Numbered from the stretch's first letter, positions 42,325 to 52,066 are shown. The stretch: DNA of 64,000 bases from JAAGZL01 sp050291725 (GCA_050291725.1 JBNKKH010000009.1:1-64000); one strand, 5' to 3'. The notes: a model not told the origin generated them from the letters alone. A program made the numbers and translations.

Positions 42325-42876
42325 TTATTCGCTGGTTTCGGTATCCAGCTCTTCAATTCTCAGATTGTGATTGGTATAGACACAGATATCAGCAGCTATG
42401 GAGAGACCCTGTTCCACGATCTCTTTTGCCCCCAAATCGGTGTTGTTCAGTAGAGCCTGGGCGGCAGCCTGGGCAAATGGTCCGCCAGAACCTATGGCCA
42501 TGAGGCTCTCTTCTGGCTCGATTACATCCCCTGTTCCGGTGATGATAAGGGATGTGTTCTTGTCAGCTACCACCAGCAGCGCCTCCAGGCGACGCAGCAT
42601 CCGGTCAGTGCGCCAATCCTTTGCGAGTTCGACCGCTGAGCGGGTCAGATGACCGTGGTGCTTCTCCAGTTTGGCCTCAAAGCGTTCAAATAGGGTAAAG
42701 GCATCGGCAGTAGCACCAGCAAAACCTGCCAGCACCTTATCTTTATACAGGCGTCGTACCTTGCGAGCGTTGCCCTTCATCACGGTGTTGCCCATGGATA
42801 CCTGCCCGTCTCCACCGATTACCACCTTGCCGTGGCGTCGCACCGACAAGATTGTTGTGCCTCTGATTTTTTCCAC
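42325..42876 (-). CDS. hslV: HslUV protease peptidase subunit
   Basis: A 183-residue proteasome-type threonine protease from GTG 42876, preceded by AAGGA. Six residues (MEKIRG) come before the catalytic Thr of TTILSVRRHGKVVIGGDGQ, so a short propeptide must be removed to free Thr7; some relatives start M-T-T directly. GSGGPFAQAAAQALL is the sodium-site region. First of the hslV-hslU pair. Confidence 0.97.
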   Translation of the reverse strand: MEKIRGTTILSVRRHGKVVIGGDGQVSMGNTVMKGNARKVRRLYKDKVLAGFAGATADAFTLFERFEAKLEKHHGHLTRSAVELAKDWRTDRMLRRLEALLVVADKNTSLIITGTGDVIEPEESLMAIGSGGPFAQAAAQALLNNTDLGAKEIVEQGLSIAADICVYTNHNLRIEELDTETSE

Positions 42877-43036
42877 GCTAAGTCCTTGATTTATGTGAGC
42901 AGAACATTGTACCTGATTCTATGTGGGGAAACATGGGGGTATTTTCAAGGTATTGTGCGGTTTATAGGGGCAGAGAAGATGTCTAGACCGACGGAAATCA
43001 GCCTTGAAGCACTGGTATTTCCCCCTTACTAAATCT

Positions 43037-43753
43037 TTAGTCCGACAAGTAATACTCCACCGTTGAGACCACTCGCACCTTCTTGATATGCGGATTATTG
43101 TTGTCCCGTGCGCTGATACTGAACTGCCCTTGAGATGCCCGCTTTATCTTGCCGAGTTCGCTGTCGGAATCCGAGGCGAATTTCTCTGCCACCTCTCGGG
43201 CCTTTCTGGTGGCTTCTTCGATCATCTCCGGCTTGACCTCATTCAGGCGGGTAAAAATATACTCCGTCTGGGATTGATAGTTACCGCCAGTGAATACAAT
43301 ACCCTGTTTGCCAAGTTCCGATAAAGAACCCATAACCTTTCTTACCGCATCAATGTTTTTTGAGTAGACCGTTACCGTTTGCGTGGCGGTGTAACGAAAC
43401 TCAGGCTTGTTGTTCCCATATTGCTGGACAGATTTATCAGTAATGGCAGGGGAGGCAAAGGTGATCTCTTTGGGATTCAATCCATTCTTGCCAAGAAATG
43501 CCTTTATCTTTGCGGTGCTCTCATCAATGGAGTAATACAAGGTCTCCAGCTCGTTGCTCGCCGCGGTAAATTGAATGGGCCAGAGAACAATATCCGCAGG
43601 ATATTCCCGCTCAGACAACCCCTTAACCGTCACTGTGCGCTCAAACTGCTTGTACTCAATTGCAGCGTCACCCAAGAGCCACCCTAGTGCCGTCAGGCCG
43701 ATGAATATAAAAACACCCAGTGTGAAGGCGCTTGATTTGTCGATTTGTTGCAT
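43037..43753 (-). CDS. SIMPL domain (DUF541) protein
   Basis: About 238 residues from ATG 43753, with AAAGGAG upstream; the longer TTG-initiated frame is unlikely. One N-terminal membrane segment (TLGVFIFIGLTALGWLLGDAA), then the SIMPL repeat structure (RTVTVKGLSEREYPADIVLWPIQF). Such periplasm-facing or membrane-anchored proteins form ring or channel-like assemblies of unknown role; a few affect stress resistance. Divergent from nothing close by. Confidence 0.87.
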   Translation of the reverse strand: MQQIDKSSAFTLGVFIFIGLTALGWLLGDAAIEYKQFERTVTVKGLSEREYPADIVLWPIQFTAASNELETLYYSIDESTAKIKAFLGKNGLNPKEITFASPAITDKSVQQYGNNKPEFRYTATQTVTVYSKNIDAVRKVMGSLSELGKQGIVFTGGNYQSQTEYIFTRLNEVKPEMIEEATRKAREVAEKFASDSDSELGKIKRASQGQFSISARDNNNPHIKKVRVVSTVEYYLSD

Positions 43754-43842
43754 GGGGGCTCCTTTGTGTTTGGCGTCGCGATTGAGTTTCAATCGAATCT
43801 GGTTCCGTTGGTACAGACCAATCTCAAATATAACAGATGAAG

Positions 43843-43880
43843 TCCCTTCTCCCTAGGGGGAGAGGGTAAGGGTGAGGGGG
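43843..43880. repeat. dispersed GGGGAGAGGG repeat, copy C
   Basis: CCCTTCTCCCTA followed by GGGGGAGAGGGTAAGGGTGAGGGGG. Same family as copies A and B, again between genes, upstream of the SIMPL gene. Confidence 0.78.
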
Positions 43881-44162
43881 GATGTTTATTAGTAGCAGTA
43901 TCGGTAATCAGTTTCGTAGCTTATCTAGACTGAACCTTTTCTCTTATTTCAACGCGTTAGTTGCGAGTCCCCTGCGCTTCTCGTCTCTAGCGCGGTTGTC
44001 CATAAGGGGCGCCCCGCTCCGATGAACAGGACCGATTTCCTTGTCAGTCCCCTTCGGGCCATTTCCGCTTCCAGCTGCGATGCTCGGTGTATCACCCGAG
44101 TAATTGCTGGTTGTTTTAGTTGTCGATGTACTGTTGGGTTAAGGAGCTTTAACTCAATAGCG
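43881..44162. other. 282-bp gap between the dispersed repeat and xerC
   Basis: No gene I can support. A GC-richer stretch (43950-44090) has a GGGGCGCCCC palindrome (near 44007-44016) and an attC-like GCGTTAG at 43953. A minus-strand open frame (43949-44212) crosses into xerC in another frame, has no ribosome-binding site and looks like repeat or remnant sequence rather than a gene. Confidence 0.4.
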
Positions 44163-45083
44163 TTACCCCTTTTTCTCCTTCTTTCTCCTGGCCCTGGGGT
44201 GGGCCTTGTCATAGACGTTAGCCAAGTGTTGGAAATCGAGATGGGTGTATATCTGGGTGGTACTTATATCGGCGTGGCCCAGCAGTTCCTGTACTGCACG
44301 CAGATCTCCGGATGACTCCAGCATATGGCTGGCGAAGGAGTGGCGCAGCAGGTGAGGATGGATGCTGCGGGATGCACCATGTTTTAGTGCCCACTGTTTT
44401 AGTCGTTGCTGGATAGTCCTGGGGTGGATGCGTTTGCCACGGCTGCTTACAAATAGCGCCGGTTCATCCGGTTTTGCCATGTTGCCCCGAATCTTGATCC
44501 ACTGTTGCAGAGCGTTAATCGCCTTGCGGCCGATAGGGACCTGTCTGGTTTTATCTCCCTTGCCGGTGACCTGAATCAGTGCAGATTTGAGATCCATATC
44601 TACCAGGTCGATGGATACCAGTTCTGCTAGGCGTAGGCCAGAGGAGTAGAGCAGTTCCAGTATGGCAAGATCACGCAGGCTTAGGGGATTGTCGTCCGTT
44701 ACATCTAAGAGATTGGAGAGTTGATCTATATCCAGGGTGGCCGGCAGTCGTCGTTTTACCTTGGGGGCCTTGATGCCCTGGGCTGGGTTGTTCTCACTGA
44801 CCCCTTCTCGTAGCAAATAGTTGAATAGACTGCGCAAGGAGGAGAGTTCGCGCTGAATGGTTTTACCGGAGATCTCCTGGCGGTGGCGTTTGGCTACATA
44901 GCCTCGTACCTGGTGAGGGCTAAGCTGGGGCCATCCATTTACTCCATTCTGTTGGCACCAGCTAGCAATCAGATTCAGATCGCGGGCATAGTTTTTTAAG
45001 GTATGGGGCGAGAGGCGGCGTTCATGTTGCAGGTGGTGCAGGAAGCGATCAATCCACTCCTCTAGCGTGCTCTCTGCGGTCAT
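44163..45083 (-). CDS. xerC: tyrosine recombinase XerC
   Basis: A 306-residue site-specific recombinase. The SAM-like N-terminal DNA-binding domain covers about 1-90 and the catalytic domain about 110-295, with Arg in SGLRLAELV, Lys in GKGDKTR, HxxR in HPHLLRHSFASHM, the second His in LLGHADI and the nucleophile Tyr in TQIYTHLDF. Resolves chromosome dimers at dif with XerD. Its start overlaps the DUF484 stop (TAATG). Order lptM-dapF-DUF484-xerC is the usual one. Confidence 0.97.
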   Translation of the reverse strand: MTAESTLEEWIDRFLHHLQHERRLSPHTLKNYARDLNLIASWCQQNGVNGWPQLSPHQVRGYVAKRHRQEISGKTIQRELSSLRSLFNYLLREGVSENNPAQGIKAPKVKRRLPATLDIDQLSNLLDVTDDNPLSLRDLAILELLYSSGLRLAELVSIDLVDMDLKSALIQVTGKGDKTRQVPIGRKAINALQQWIKIRGNMAKPDEPALFVSSRGKRIHPRTIQQRLKQWALKHGASRSIHPHLLRHSFASHMLESSGDLRAVQELLGHADISTTQIYTHLDFQHLANVYDKAHPRARRKKEKKG

Positions 45084-45850
45084 TAAAAGCCAGGTTCCAG
45101 CACTACCTCTAGTTTGCGGCTTATTATCTCGCCCAGGCGCTGCAGGTATTCAGTGCCCATGTCTGAGCAGAAGCGGGTCTCGCTGGAACTGCCGATTGCC
45201 AAAACACCTAGTACCCCTTCGCTCTTAATTGGAATCAGGGCTGTGGATTTGATGTCTTCCGCCTGAGGGCCAAACAGATATTTGAGTTGCTCCATATCGA
45301 TTACGCCGCAGGTAGGATTACCGGAATCAAGAAAATCCTTATAGCCGTCCAGGTCTGCATTAGAGAGACCGTCTACTTCGTTGTGGGTGAAGAGATGGAG
45401 TTCAACTGCATCTGCAGCAAAATCTTCGTGTAGCTTATCTTGCAGAACGTTGAGGCACTCATCGAAGTCTACCGTGTCGATCAGGTTCAGGGTCAACAGA
45501 TGCATGCGCTTGTTGAGCCTTTCGTTATCACGACCATTGGTTATTAGCTTTTCCAGGCGCTGTTTGGATTGATCCAGTTCCTGGCGCAGGGTTTTGACCT
45601 GTCTTTCAATCAGAGAGATCGCTTCCCCATTCTCATGAGTTAGAACCAGTTCATTCAGCAGTTGTGGATGCTGATCAAGAAATTCAGGATTAGATCTTAG
45701 GTGCTCTATTATGGCCTTTTCCAGGTCATCTTCTTGCTGCGTTGCCAGCTCAGGGTGACGCTGAAAAAAGTCTGGGTTGGTGCTGAGAAAGTTGACTATT
45801 GTCTGCTCTTGCTTTTCCGTAAGAAGCGCTTGTTCCATCGTTTCACTCAT
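45083..45850 (-). CDS. DUF484 family protein
   Basis: About 255 residues from ATG 45850, which overlaps the dapF stop as ATGA; a longer frame to 45922 overlaps dapF and is unlikely. The N-terminal half has two repeats of the NFLSTNPDFFQRHPEL type, then a coiled-coil and a GAF-like half (VLGVLAIGSSSETRFCSDMGTEYLQRLGEIISRKLE). Function unknown; always between dapF and xerC. Confidence 0.93.
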   Translation of the reverse strand: MSETMEQALLTEKQEQTIVNFLSTNPDFFQRHPELATQQEDDLEKAIIEHLRSNPEFLDQHPQLLNELVLTHENGEAISLIERQVKTLRQELDQSKQRLEKLITNGRDNERLNKRMHLLTLNLIDTVDFDECLNVLQDKLHEDFAADAVELHLFTHNEVDGLSNADLDGYKDFLDSGNPTCGVIDMEQLKYLFGPQAEDIKSTALIPIKSEGVLGVLAIGSSSETRFCSDMGTEYLQRLGEIISRKLEVVLEPGF

Positions 45851-46695
45851 AACTCTATTCTCCCCTCGAAAACGGTGGCGGCAGGTCCGCTCATCAATAC
45901 CGGTTGGCCTTTTCCTTCCCACTCTATCATAAGATTGCCTCCAGGTAGCGTAACTTGTACTCGTGGGTCTAACACTCCCTGGATGATGCCGCTTACCACC
46001 GCAGCGCAGGCACCGCTGCCGCAGGCTAGGGTTTCGCCGGTACCGCGCTCAAACACCCGTAGACGGATGTTGGTGCGATCAATCAACTGCATAAAGCCGA
46101 CATTTACCCGTTGTGGAAAACGCGGGTGCTGCTCCATAGCGGAGCCGATCTTGGCTACAGGCGCCTTCTTTACATTATCCACGGTGATAATTGCATGCGG
46201 GTTGCCCATGGATACTGCGCCTAGGGTTATCTCCTCTCCATTTAGTTCGACGGAGTAAGTTGCCTGTTGCTGATCCGCGATGAAGGGGATGCGCTCTGGC
46301 TCTAAGATTGGGGAGCCCATGTCTACACGTACCATGTCGTTATCTTCGATCTTTAGCTGGATAGTGCCGGACATAGTCCCTACATCGATGATCGCTTTGT
46401 CGGTCAAACCTTTTGAACGCACAAATATGGCAAAGCAGCGGGCTCCGTTGCCACACTGCTCTACTTCTGAGCCATCGGCATTAAAGATACGGTAATAAAA
46501 GTCGCAATTTTGATCGCGGGCTGGTTCTATCAGCAGAATCTGGTCGCAGCCCACTCCGAAATGGCGGTCGGCAATCTTTTGGCACTGTTCCGGTGAGAGT
46601 TCCGCTGGTTTCTTAGTTGCATCAATGACAACAAAATCATTGCCCAGGCCATGCATTTTGGTGAACTCAATACACTGTGCCTTTGAGGTATTCAT
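45847..46695 (-). CDS. dapF: diaminopimelate epimerase
   Basis: A 282-residue PLP-independent epimerase converting L,L- to meso-diaminopimelate for lysine and peptidoglycan. FTKMHGLGNDFVVIDA at the N-terminus; catalytic cysteines in VEQCGNGARCFA (Cys81) and ETLACGSGACA (about residue 225). The ATGA overlap couples it to DUF484. It follows lptM by 18 bases. Confidence 0.97.
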   Translation of the reverse strand: MNTSKAQCIEFTKMHGLGNDFVVIDATKKPAELSPEQCQKIADRHFGVGCDQILLIEPARDQNCDFYYRIFNADGSEVEQCGNGARCFAIFVRSKGLTDKAIIDVGTMSGTIQLKIEDNDMVRVDMGSPILEPERIPFIADQQQATYSVELNGEEITLGAVSMGNPHAIITVDNVKKAPVAKIGSAMEQHPRFPQRVNVGFMQLIDRTNIRLRVFERGTGETLACGSGACAAVVSGIIQGVLDPRVQVTLPGGNLMIEWEGKGQPVLMSGPAATVFEGRIEL

Positions 46696-46713
46696 AAGAG
46701 AGGGTATTAGTGT

Positions 46714-46839
46714 CTAGTCCTGTTTTTTCTGTTCCTGGTTTGCCTCGTCAGGCAGGTATAGGTCACCTTTCTGTCCGCAGGCCGATAACAGGCAGGAAGC
46801 AACTAGCAAAGAGATAATGAGCCAAATGGATTTGGACAT
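46714..46839 (-). CDS. lptM: LPS translocon maturation lipoprotein LptM (YifL-like)
   Basis: A 41-codon gene, short enough to be missed by length cutoffs. It starts at ATG 46839. Translation shows a signal helix and the lipobox LLSACGQKGDLYLP, with Cys21 as lipidation site; the CGQKGDLYLP core is the conserved motif of YifL/LptM, which helps oxidise and assemble the LptD/LptE translocon in the outer membrane. It lies directly upstream of dapF, as in E. coli. The remainder is charged. Confidence 0.9.
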   Translation of the reverse strand: MSKSIWLIISLLVASCLLSACGQKGDLYLPDEANQEQKKQD

Positions 46840-46931
46840 ATTGTGAACTCCATAAAGGGTTTAATAACCGGTGAAGTATAAACTGATGAAGGTTGAGCGT
46901 TAAGTCTTTTTATTGTGCTTTATAGGGGCTG

Positions 46932-49772
46932 TTAGGCCTTTTTTAGCTCCATATTTAGCCTGGTTTCAAGCTTTTTCTTAAATTGCAGCAGCTCCACAGT
47001 AGACCATTTCTGTTCCGTAGCAGAGCGGGTGAACTCAATACCAGTGACGTATATGGGATAGTCCCTATTGCTATTACGCATGGCCATTATGTATTTTCCC
47101 ACTGCGTGAAACAGCCCTTCACCATACTCCAGGGAGCTGAATTCACGATCATTCGATACTAGTAGATGTGGAGATTGGCTCAGATCCATCCCCTCCGTTA
47201 TAAGCCTTAGCTCAGTGTAGCCTTGATAAAAACGGTCGCGAGGTGGGGTACGTGCATCAGTAAGCCAGTTGCCTCTTCTGTCTTTGCTGAGTTTAAAGAA
47301 GAGAGGGGTATCCAGAATGCCAGATAGGCCAATATCATCAGTCTGCATGCTGCGCGTGATCAACAGATCACTAAAGAAGCGCTTTTGATGCAGCATGAGA
47401 TGTTTTTCACTGCCGCCAGGTATCTCTTGCTGAAACAGAGCGCCCTGTTCATCCACTATGTAAAGGAAAGTACGGCTTTTTTCAATGTAGTAGTAGATCT
47501 GGATTAGTCCCTCACTATTTTCCTGCATCAACAGTGGTAGCGGGGTGTCTTGCAGGGCGTGGCTATCTATGACTAGGGGGCAGAATATGGGCTGAGGGCG
47601 GCCTAGGTTCTCAAGCAGCTCGTCGTATGAATCCATACTGAAATTGGAAAAGCCGCTCTCATTTTTTTGGATAAGATAGTAGTCATCATCTGCCTGGAAC
47701 AGATAACGACTGTTTGCGCCTTTTCCTTTTGGGCCGAAGCTAGTATGTATGTCGTTGAAAAGAGTCTCCACTCGCTTGGCTATGGCTGCTGCACGAATAG
47801 ATGAGTGGCCAAATGCGGCAACCTCGGGAGCGGGTTGGTCCGGATTGATATGCAGGGTTAGGGTAAGATAGCGACAGATGCTCTCTGCAAGTCCAGCCGT
47901 TTTATCATGATGGGTAATCAAGGTTTCGCCCCAGCTGGTTACGATTAGCTGCTGCATATGATTAACTAAGCTGGTATGGGCGGAGCCAAAACTGAGGGCG
48001 TCAGATCGGTCACTAGTTAGCTGTTTTCCTTCTTTAGATAGATGTTCCATAGGGTCGTCGCCCGTGTTTATAAACAGCGTGCAGGACTTAGCAAAGGCTG
48101 GTCTGGCAAGATCAGAGAAAGAAACATTACCAGGATGCAGCGCATCTCTGCGCTTGTATAGACTATTCAACAAAGAACCCAGCTCATTTGAAGTTACTGG
48201 GCAGCTCTTGGGGTAGAGGGAAAGCTTGGTGCTTTGATCGGCAAGATCATTTACTCGAATCCACGAGAGCATCTCAATTAAACTGAACGTCTTTTTTATG
48301 GGGAAAGCGGTATCAGCTCTGTTCTCATCCACTTTTCCACAAAAAAGTAGCCAGCTGGCGCTGCCCTCACTGCTTTTTATGTAGTGTAGTGAGAGCTGCT
48401 CTTCTACGAGATTTTTTGAGATGCTGGGGTTTATGCTGTCAACCTTGCCAGGCTGTCTCTCTAAGGCGGTGTGAAGTTTGCGGCCTAGCAGGCTGATCTC
48501 TTCAGGGTCGATTTGCCCTGAGGAGGCATATGTGCGGGAAAATTCTGTGAGTATGTGATAGCTGTTGGTTAGTTCCCGTACTAAAACGTTGCGCTCTTGT
48601 ATGACCTGGCCAATCTTCCAGCTGTGGCGCGAATCTAGTTCGGTTAGTTTTTTCTGTTTCCAATTCCAGGTGTTGACTACCGACTGCATCAGCTCACGTT
48701 GCCAAGCCCTTTTTTTACTACGAGATTTAGTGCTAAGAGCCTGCTCTGCTTTGAAGTAGAAACAGCGGCGCGCCAGCTCTAGACGCTCGCTCTCTCCCCT
48801 TGACTGAAGATACTGCTCAACCCGGTTGTACATCAATACGTATGGATCCAGCGCGTCCAGATCCAGGGTGCCGGAATAGATTGTTGCCTTAGCCTCTTGG
48901 CAGAGCCAGCGTATTATTGGATAGTCGCGGGAGTAGGCCTCTATCAGAAATAGTTTTAAGACGCTTTTGTACGGTGAATCGATCCCTTTGTAGAGTTGCC
49001 AGCGGGCTGCGCTGAAAAATTCATCTGCCGGGGTGTGCTCCAGGCCACCAAAATCCAAACAGTCCAGGGGATCAATGAAACGCTGGTGCTGCAGCATAGC
49101 CGCATACTGTGTGTAGTTACTCTCCTGGTCAGGAGGAACCAGCCACCAGAGGGGGTGGCGTCCGGCCAGCAATATGCCGGTACGGTAGAACTCCTCCAGC
49201 AGCAACTGTTTCTGGGTGGAACCGCTGCTCTCTCGGGAGATAGCTTCGCGGTCTCCTCGACGAAATGCGTCAACATCTATGAGAAAAATATGTACTTCAA
49301 GGCTCAGTTCGGCGGCCCAGTTTTCCAGGCTATGGGCTTTTTCGCGTAGCGCTTGAAGTTGTCCTGGTTTTAGTTTTTGATCGTGACAGAGCCAAACATC
49401 AAAGTCGCTTCCGCTGGTGTGGGCAATGCTGCCTATACTGCCCATCATATATAGGCCTTGGATGCTGTATTCGCGACGTGCTCGCTTTTTGTACTGGAAA
49501 CTGCGCCCCAGTTTGCGTGCGGTCCTCAACACTGTTTGCGAGGGGGCGTAGTCAGGAATAGAGCAAGGTGTATCACTGCTGATAAACCCTGGAAGCACCG
49601 GGTGATTGATGTGAAACAGCAGAGGTAGAAGGTTGAGGAAATCCTGTTGCGGTATGCTCAGGTCGGCCTCAATTCTACGTAGTCGCTCCCGCTGGATACC
49701 ACGGAAGCGCCGTCGCACCAGCTGTAGCTCTTTGCGTCCTATGCCATTTGAAAAGTTGACTGCCTTTGCCAT
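46932..49772 (-). CDS. cyaA: class I adenylate cyclase
   Basis: A 946-residue protein, about 100 longer than E. coli CyaA but normal for pseudomonads. The catalytic nucleotidyl-transferase motif MGSIGSIAHTSGSDFDVWLC (about residues 110-129) has the metal aspartates. The C-terminal half is the regulatory region. Makes cAMP in response to carbon supply; CRP is not in this window. Upstream (minus strand) is a degenerate GGDEF gene 13 bp away, which may be co-transcribed. Confidence 0.96.
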   Translation of the reverse strand: MAKAVNFSNGIGRKELQLVRRRFRGIQRERLRRIEADLSIPQQDFLNLLPLLFHINHPVLPGFISSDTPCSIPDYAPSQTVLRTARKLGRSFQYKKRARREYSIQGLYMMGSIGSIAHTSGSDFDVWLCHDQKLKPGQLQALREKAHSLENWAAELSLEVHIFLIDVDAFRRGDREAISRESSGSTQKQLLLEEFYRTGILLAGRHPLWWLVPPDQESNYTQYAAMLQHQRFIDPLDCLDFGGLEHTPADEFFSAARWQLYKGIDSPYKSVLKLFLIEAYSRDYPIIRWLCQEAKATIYSGTLDLDALDPYVLMYNRVEQYLQSRGESERLELARRCFYFKAEQALSTKSRSKKRAWQRELMQSVVNTWNWKQKKLTELDSRHSWKIGQVIQERNVLVRELTNSYHILTEFSRTYASSGQIDPEEISLLGRKLHTALERQPGKVDSINPSISKNLVEEQLSLHYIKSSEGSASWLLFCGKVDENRADTAFPIKKTFSLIEMLSWIRVNDLADQSTKLSLYPKSCPVTSNELGSLLNSLYKRRDALHPGNVSFSDLARPAFAKSCTLFINTGDDPMEHLSKEGKQLTSDRSDALSFGSAHTSLVNHMQQLIVTSWGETLITHHDKTAGLAESICRYLTLTLHINPDQPAPEVAAFGHSSIRAAAIAKRVETLFNDIHTSFGPKGKGANSRYLFQADDDYYLIQKNESGFSNFSMDSYDELLENLGRPQPIFCPLVIDSHALQDTPLPLLMQENSEGLIQIYYYIEKSRTFLYIVDEQGALFQQEIPGGSEKHLMLHQKRFFSDLLITRSMQTDDIGLSGILDTPLFFKLSKDRRGNWLTDARTPPRDRFYQGYTELRLITEGMDLSQSPHLLVSNDREFSSLEYGEGLFHAVGKYIMAMRNSNRDYPIYVTGIEFTRSATEQKWSTVELLQFKKKLETRLNMELKKA

Positions 49773-49785
49773 TGGCAGGAGTCCA

Positions 49786-50622
49786 TTAGGTAGTTAGGTT
49801 AGCTTCTGTCTCTTTTGTCTCAGCCAGAGCGTCCAGTGTACGTTTCATTAGTAGGCGTCCATCGTTGCCTTTTTGCCACTCTGCAATTCCGAGATTCAGG
49901 CTTATGGTTAGATGAGCTATTGCATCGGGAAGAGCTGCTGTAGCAAATTCATTTTTGATCTTATTTAAGATCATGTTTGCATCTTCTGTGCTGGTCTCCG
50001 GCAGTATGAGCATGAACCGGTCATCGCTCCAGCGGGCAATGAGATCGACCCAGCGGAGTCTGTCACGAAGATAGCGACTGACGGCTAGAATTATATTTTG
50101 GGCGGCCTCCTCATTTTCTGGTTCCGCATCTATTTCAACCACAGCTAGGCAGAGTGGATTGGTGTAGCGGCGGCTCCTGGTTACTTGGGCGTTCAATACC
50201 CTGTGGAATGCTCTCTCATTGGCTAGCCCTGTAAGTTTGTCGGTTAAGGTTAGCTCCTCCACCTGCTGTCGCAAGCGGACATTTTCCTCTTTTAGGGCCT
50301 CACTTTCGCTAACGTCAGTGAAGCAACGCAGAGTCATGCCTTGTGAGTTGGGTATTATTCGCGACTCTATCTTGATCTGCTTGGGAGGCCGACCTTTTGG
50401 AAACATTTGCAACTGTCCGTCTGGGTGGAACAGGCCTTGTAGTTCCGGTGCTGGCATCTGCTCAATATTGTGCCCTAGGATATTATCCGGCTGTTGCCCG
50501 ATGATGTCGCACAAAGCAGGGTTAATCGCTTGTACGCACCCATTCTGATTTAGAATCAGCAGCCCAGTGGGGCAGGCATCGAACCAGAGCTTATCTAAGT
50601 TGTTGTTGCTATTCTCCGTCAT
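49786..50622 (-). CDS. PAS-GGDEF protein with a degenerate active site
   Basis: A 278-residue protein. A PAS domain fills about residues 10-105, a short coiled coil follows, and a GGDEF domain starts at LTDKLTGLANERAFH. The GG[D/E]EF signature reads SDDRF (residues 199-203), so cyclase activity is unlikely; the second metal region is also altered (VVEIDAEPE). It may bind c-di-GMP or act as a non-catalytic sensor. Adjacent to cyaA. The PAS suggests a small-molecule or redox input. Confidence 0.82.
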   Translation of the reverse strand: MTENSNNNLDKLWFDACPTGLLILNQNGCVQAINPALCDIIGQQPDNILGHNIEQMPAPELQGLFHPDGQLQMFPKGRPPKQIKIESRIIPNSQGMTLRCFTDVSESEALKEENVRLRQQVEELTLTDKLTGLANERAFHRVLNAQVTRSRRYTNPLCLAVVEIDAEPENEEAAQNIILAVSRYLRDRLRWVDLIARWSDDRFMLILPETSTEDANMILNKIKNEFATAALPDAIAHLTISLNLGIAEWQKGNDGRLLMKRTLDALAETKETEANLTT

Positions 50623-50689
50623 CTCACTGTTCTCAAACGCTATTATTTGCCTTAGCTCTTAACAGCGGCAGACGAATGAAATTCTTTAG

Positions 50690-52066
50690 CTATAGTTTTG
50701 ATTTTGCTCTGGTGATTGCTTCTCGCACTTGCTGGGGTGCGGTTCCGCCGATGTGATTGCGTGCTGCCACCGAGCCTTCTAGGGTAAGGCAGTCGTATAC
50801 ATCGTTTTCTATGATGCTAGAAAACGACTGTAGTGTTGCCAGTTCTAGATCAGCCAGATCACACCCTTTCTCAACACAGTGGGCTACTGCCTTACCTACT
50901 ACCTCATGGGCGTCGCGGAAAGGCAGACCCTTACGCACCAGATAGTCTGCGAGATCAGTTGCTGTGGCAAACCCCTGTTTGGCTGCGGCCCTCATGGCTG
51001 TATGACGGCAGTCGATGGCGGGTATCATATCGGCAAATACCTTGAGGCAGCCTTTCAGGTTGTCCACGGTGTCGAACAGAGGTTCTTTGTCTTCTTGGTT
51101 ATCTTTGTTATAGGCTAGGGGCTGTCCCTTCATCAGAGTGAGCAGACCCATAAGGTGACCGAATATCCGTCCACTTTTCCCTCGCACCAATTCTGGCACA
51201 TCCGGGTTTTTTTTCTGTGGCATTATGGAGGAGCCGGTGCAGAAGCTGTCTGACAGCTCAATGAAACCAAATTGGGCTGATGACCAGATGATGAGCTCTT
51301 CTGAGAAACGGGATAGATGCATCATTATCAGAGCTGCAGCTGCGCTAAATTCGATCGCAAAGTCGCGATCGCTTACCGAGTCTAGGGAGTTTTCGCTGGG
51401 GCAGTCGAAACCAAGTAGCTCTGCAGTATGCTGGCGGTCGATGGGATAGGTGGTTCCTGCCAGGGCAGCGGCGCCCAGGGGCATAATATTTACTCGCTTG
51501 TTACAGTCGGCCAGTCGCTCTTTGTCTCGCTGCAGCATCTCGAACCAGGCCATCATGTGGTGACCGAAGGTTATGGGTTGGGCTGTCTGTAGGTGGGTGA
51601 AGCCGGGCATAATGGCTTCAGCTTCGCGTTCTGCAAGATCTAGCAAGGCTAGTTGTAGGCGCTGTATTTCGCTACGGATGATTTCTATCTCTTCTCTAAG
51701 ATAGAGGCGAATGTCTGTGGCGACTTGGTCATTACGGGAGCGTCCAGTGTGGAGTTTTTTGCCGGCATCGCCAATTGCTTCGGTGAGCGCTGATTCAACG
51801 TTCATATGGACATCTTCCAGCTGCACAGACCACTCAAAGTCACCTTGCTCAATGCGATTCAGTATCTGTTCCAGGCCATCTATTATGACGTCGTGCTCAG
51901 AGTCGGCAATTATGCCCTGCTTGGCTAGCATTTTGGCGTGTGCAATTGATCCTTGGATGTCATACTTGTAAAGTCTTTGGTCAAATTCAACTGATGCAGT
52001 GAATGCCTCAACGAAGGCGTCGGTTGGTTCATTGAAGCGTCCAGACCAGAGTTTTTTGTCGCTCAT
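50690..52066 (-). CDS. argH: argininosuccinate lyase
   Basis: About 458 residues from ATG 52066, which has AGGA upstream; the frame extends 60 codons further but that part overlaps the algZ promoter. Motifs: LWSGRFNEPTDAFVEAFTAS, HTGRSRNDQVATDIRLYLR, and the fumarase-superfamily signature SSIMPQKKNPDVPELVRGK with the catalytic serine. Last step of arginine synthesis. Divergent from algZ, 82 bp apart. Confidence 0.97.
   Translation of the reverse strand: MSDKKLWSGRFNEPTDAFVEAFTASVEFDQRLYKYDIQGSIAHAKMLAKQGIIADSEHDVIIDGLEQILNRIEQGDFEWSVQLEDVHMNVESALTEAIGDAGKKLHTGRSRNDQVATDIRLYLREEIEIIRSEIQRLQLALLDLAEREAEAIMPGFTHLQTAQPITFGHHMMAWFEMLQRDKERLADCNKRVNIMPLGAAALAGTTYPIDRQHTAELLGFDCPSENSLDSVSDRDFAIEFSAAAALIMMHLSRFSEELIIWSSAQFGFIELSDSFCTGSSIMPQKKNPDVPELVRGKSGRIFGHLMGLLTLMKGQPLAYNKDNQEDKEPLFDTVDNLKGCLKVFADMIPAIDCRHTAMRAAAKQGFATATDLADYLVRKGLPFRDAHEVVGKAVAHCVEKGCDLADLELATLQSFSSIIENDVYDCLTLEGSVAARNHIGGTAPQQVREAITRAKSKL

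Noticed and set aside
43949..44212. Minus-strand open frame of 87 codons next to xerC
   Set aside because: It overlaps the 3' end of xerC in another frame, has no ribosome-binding site and no recognisable protein features.
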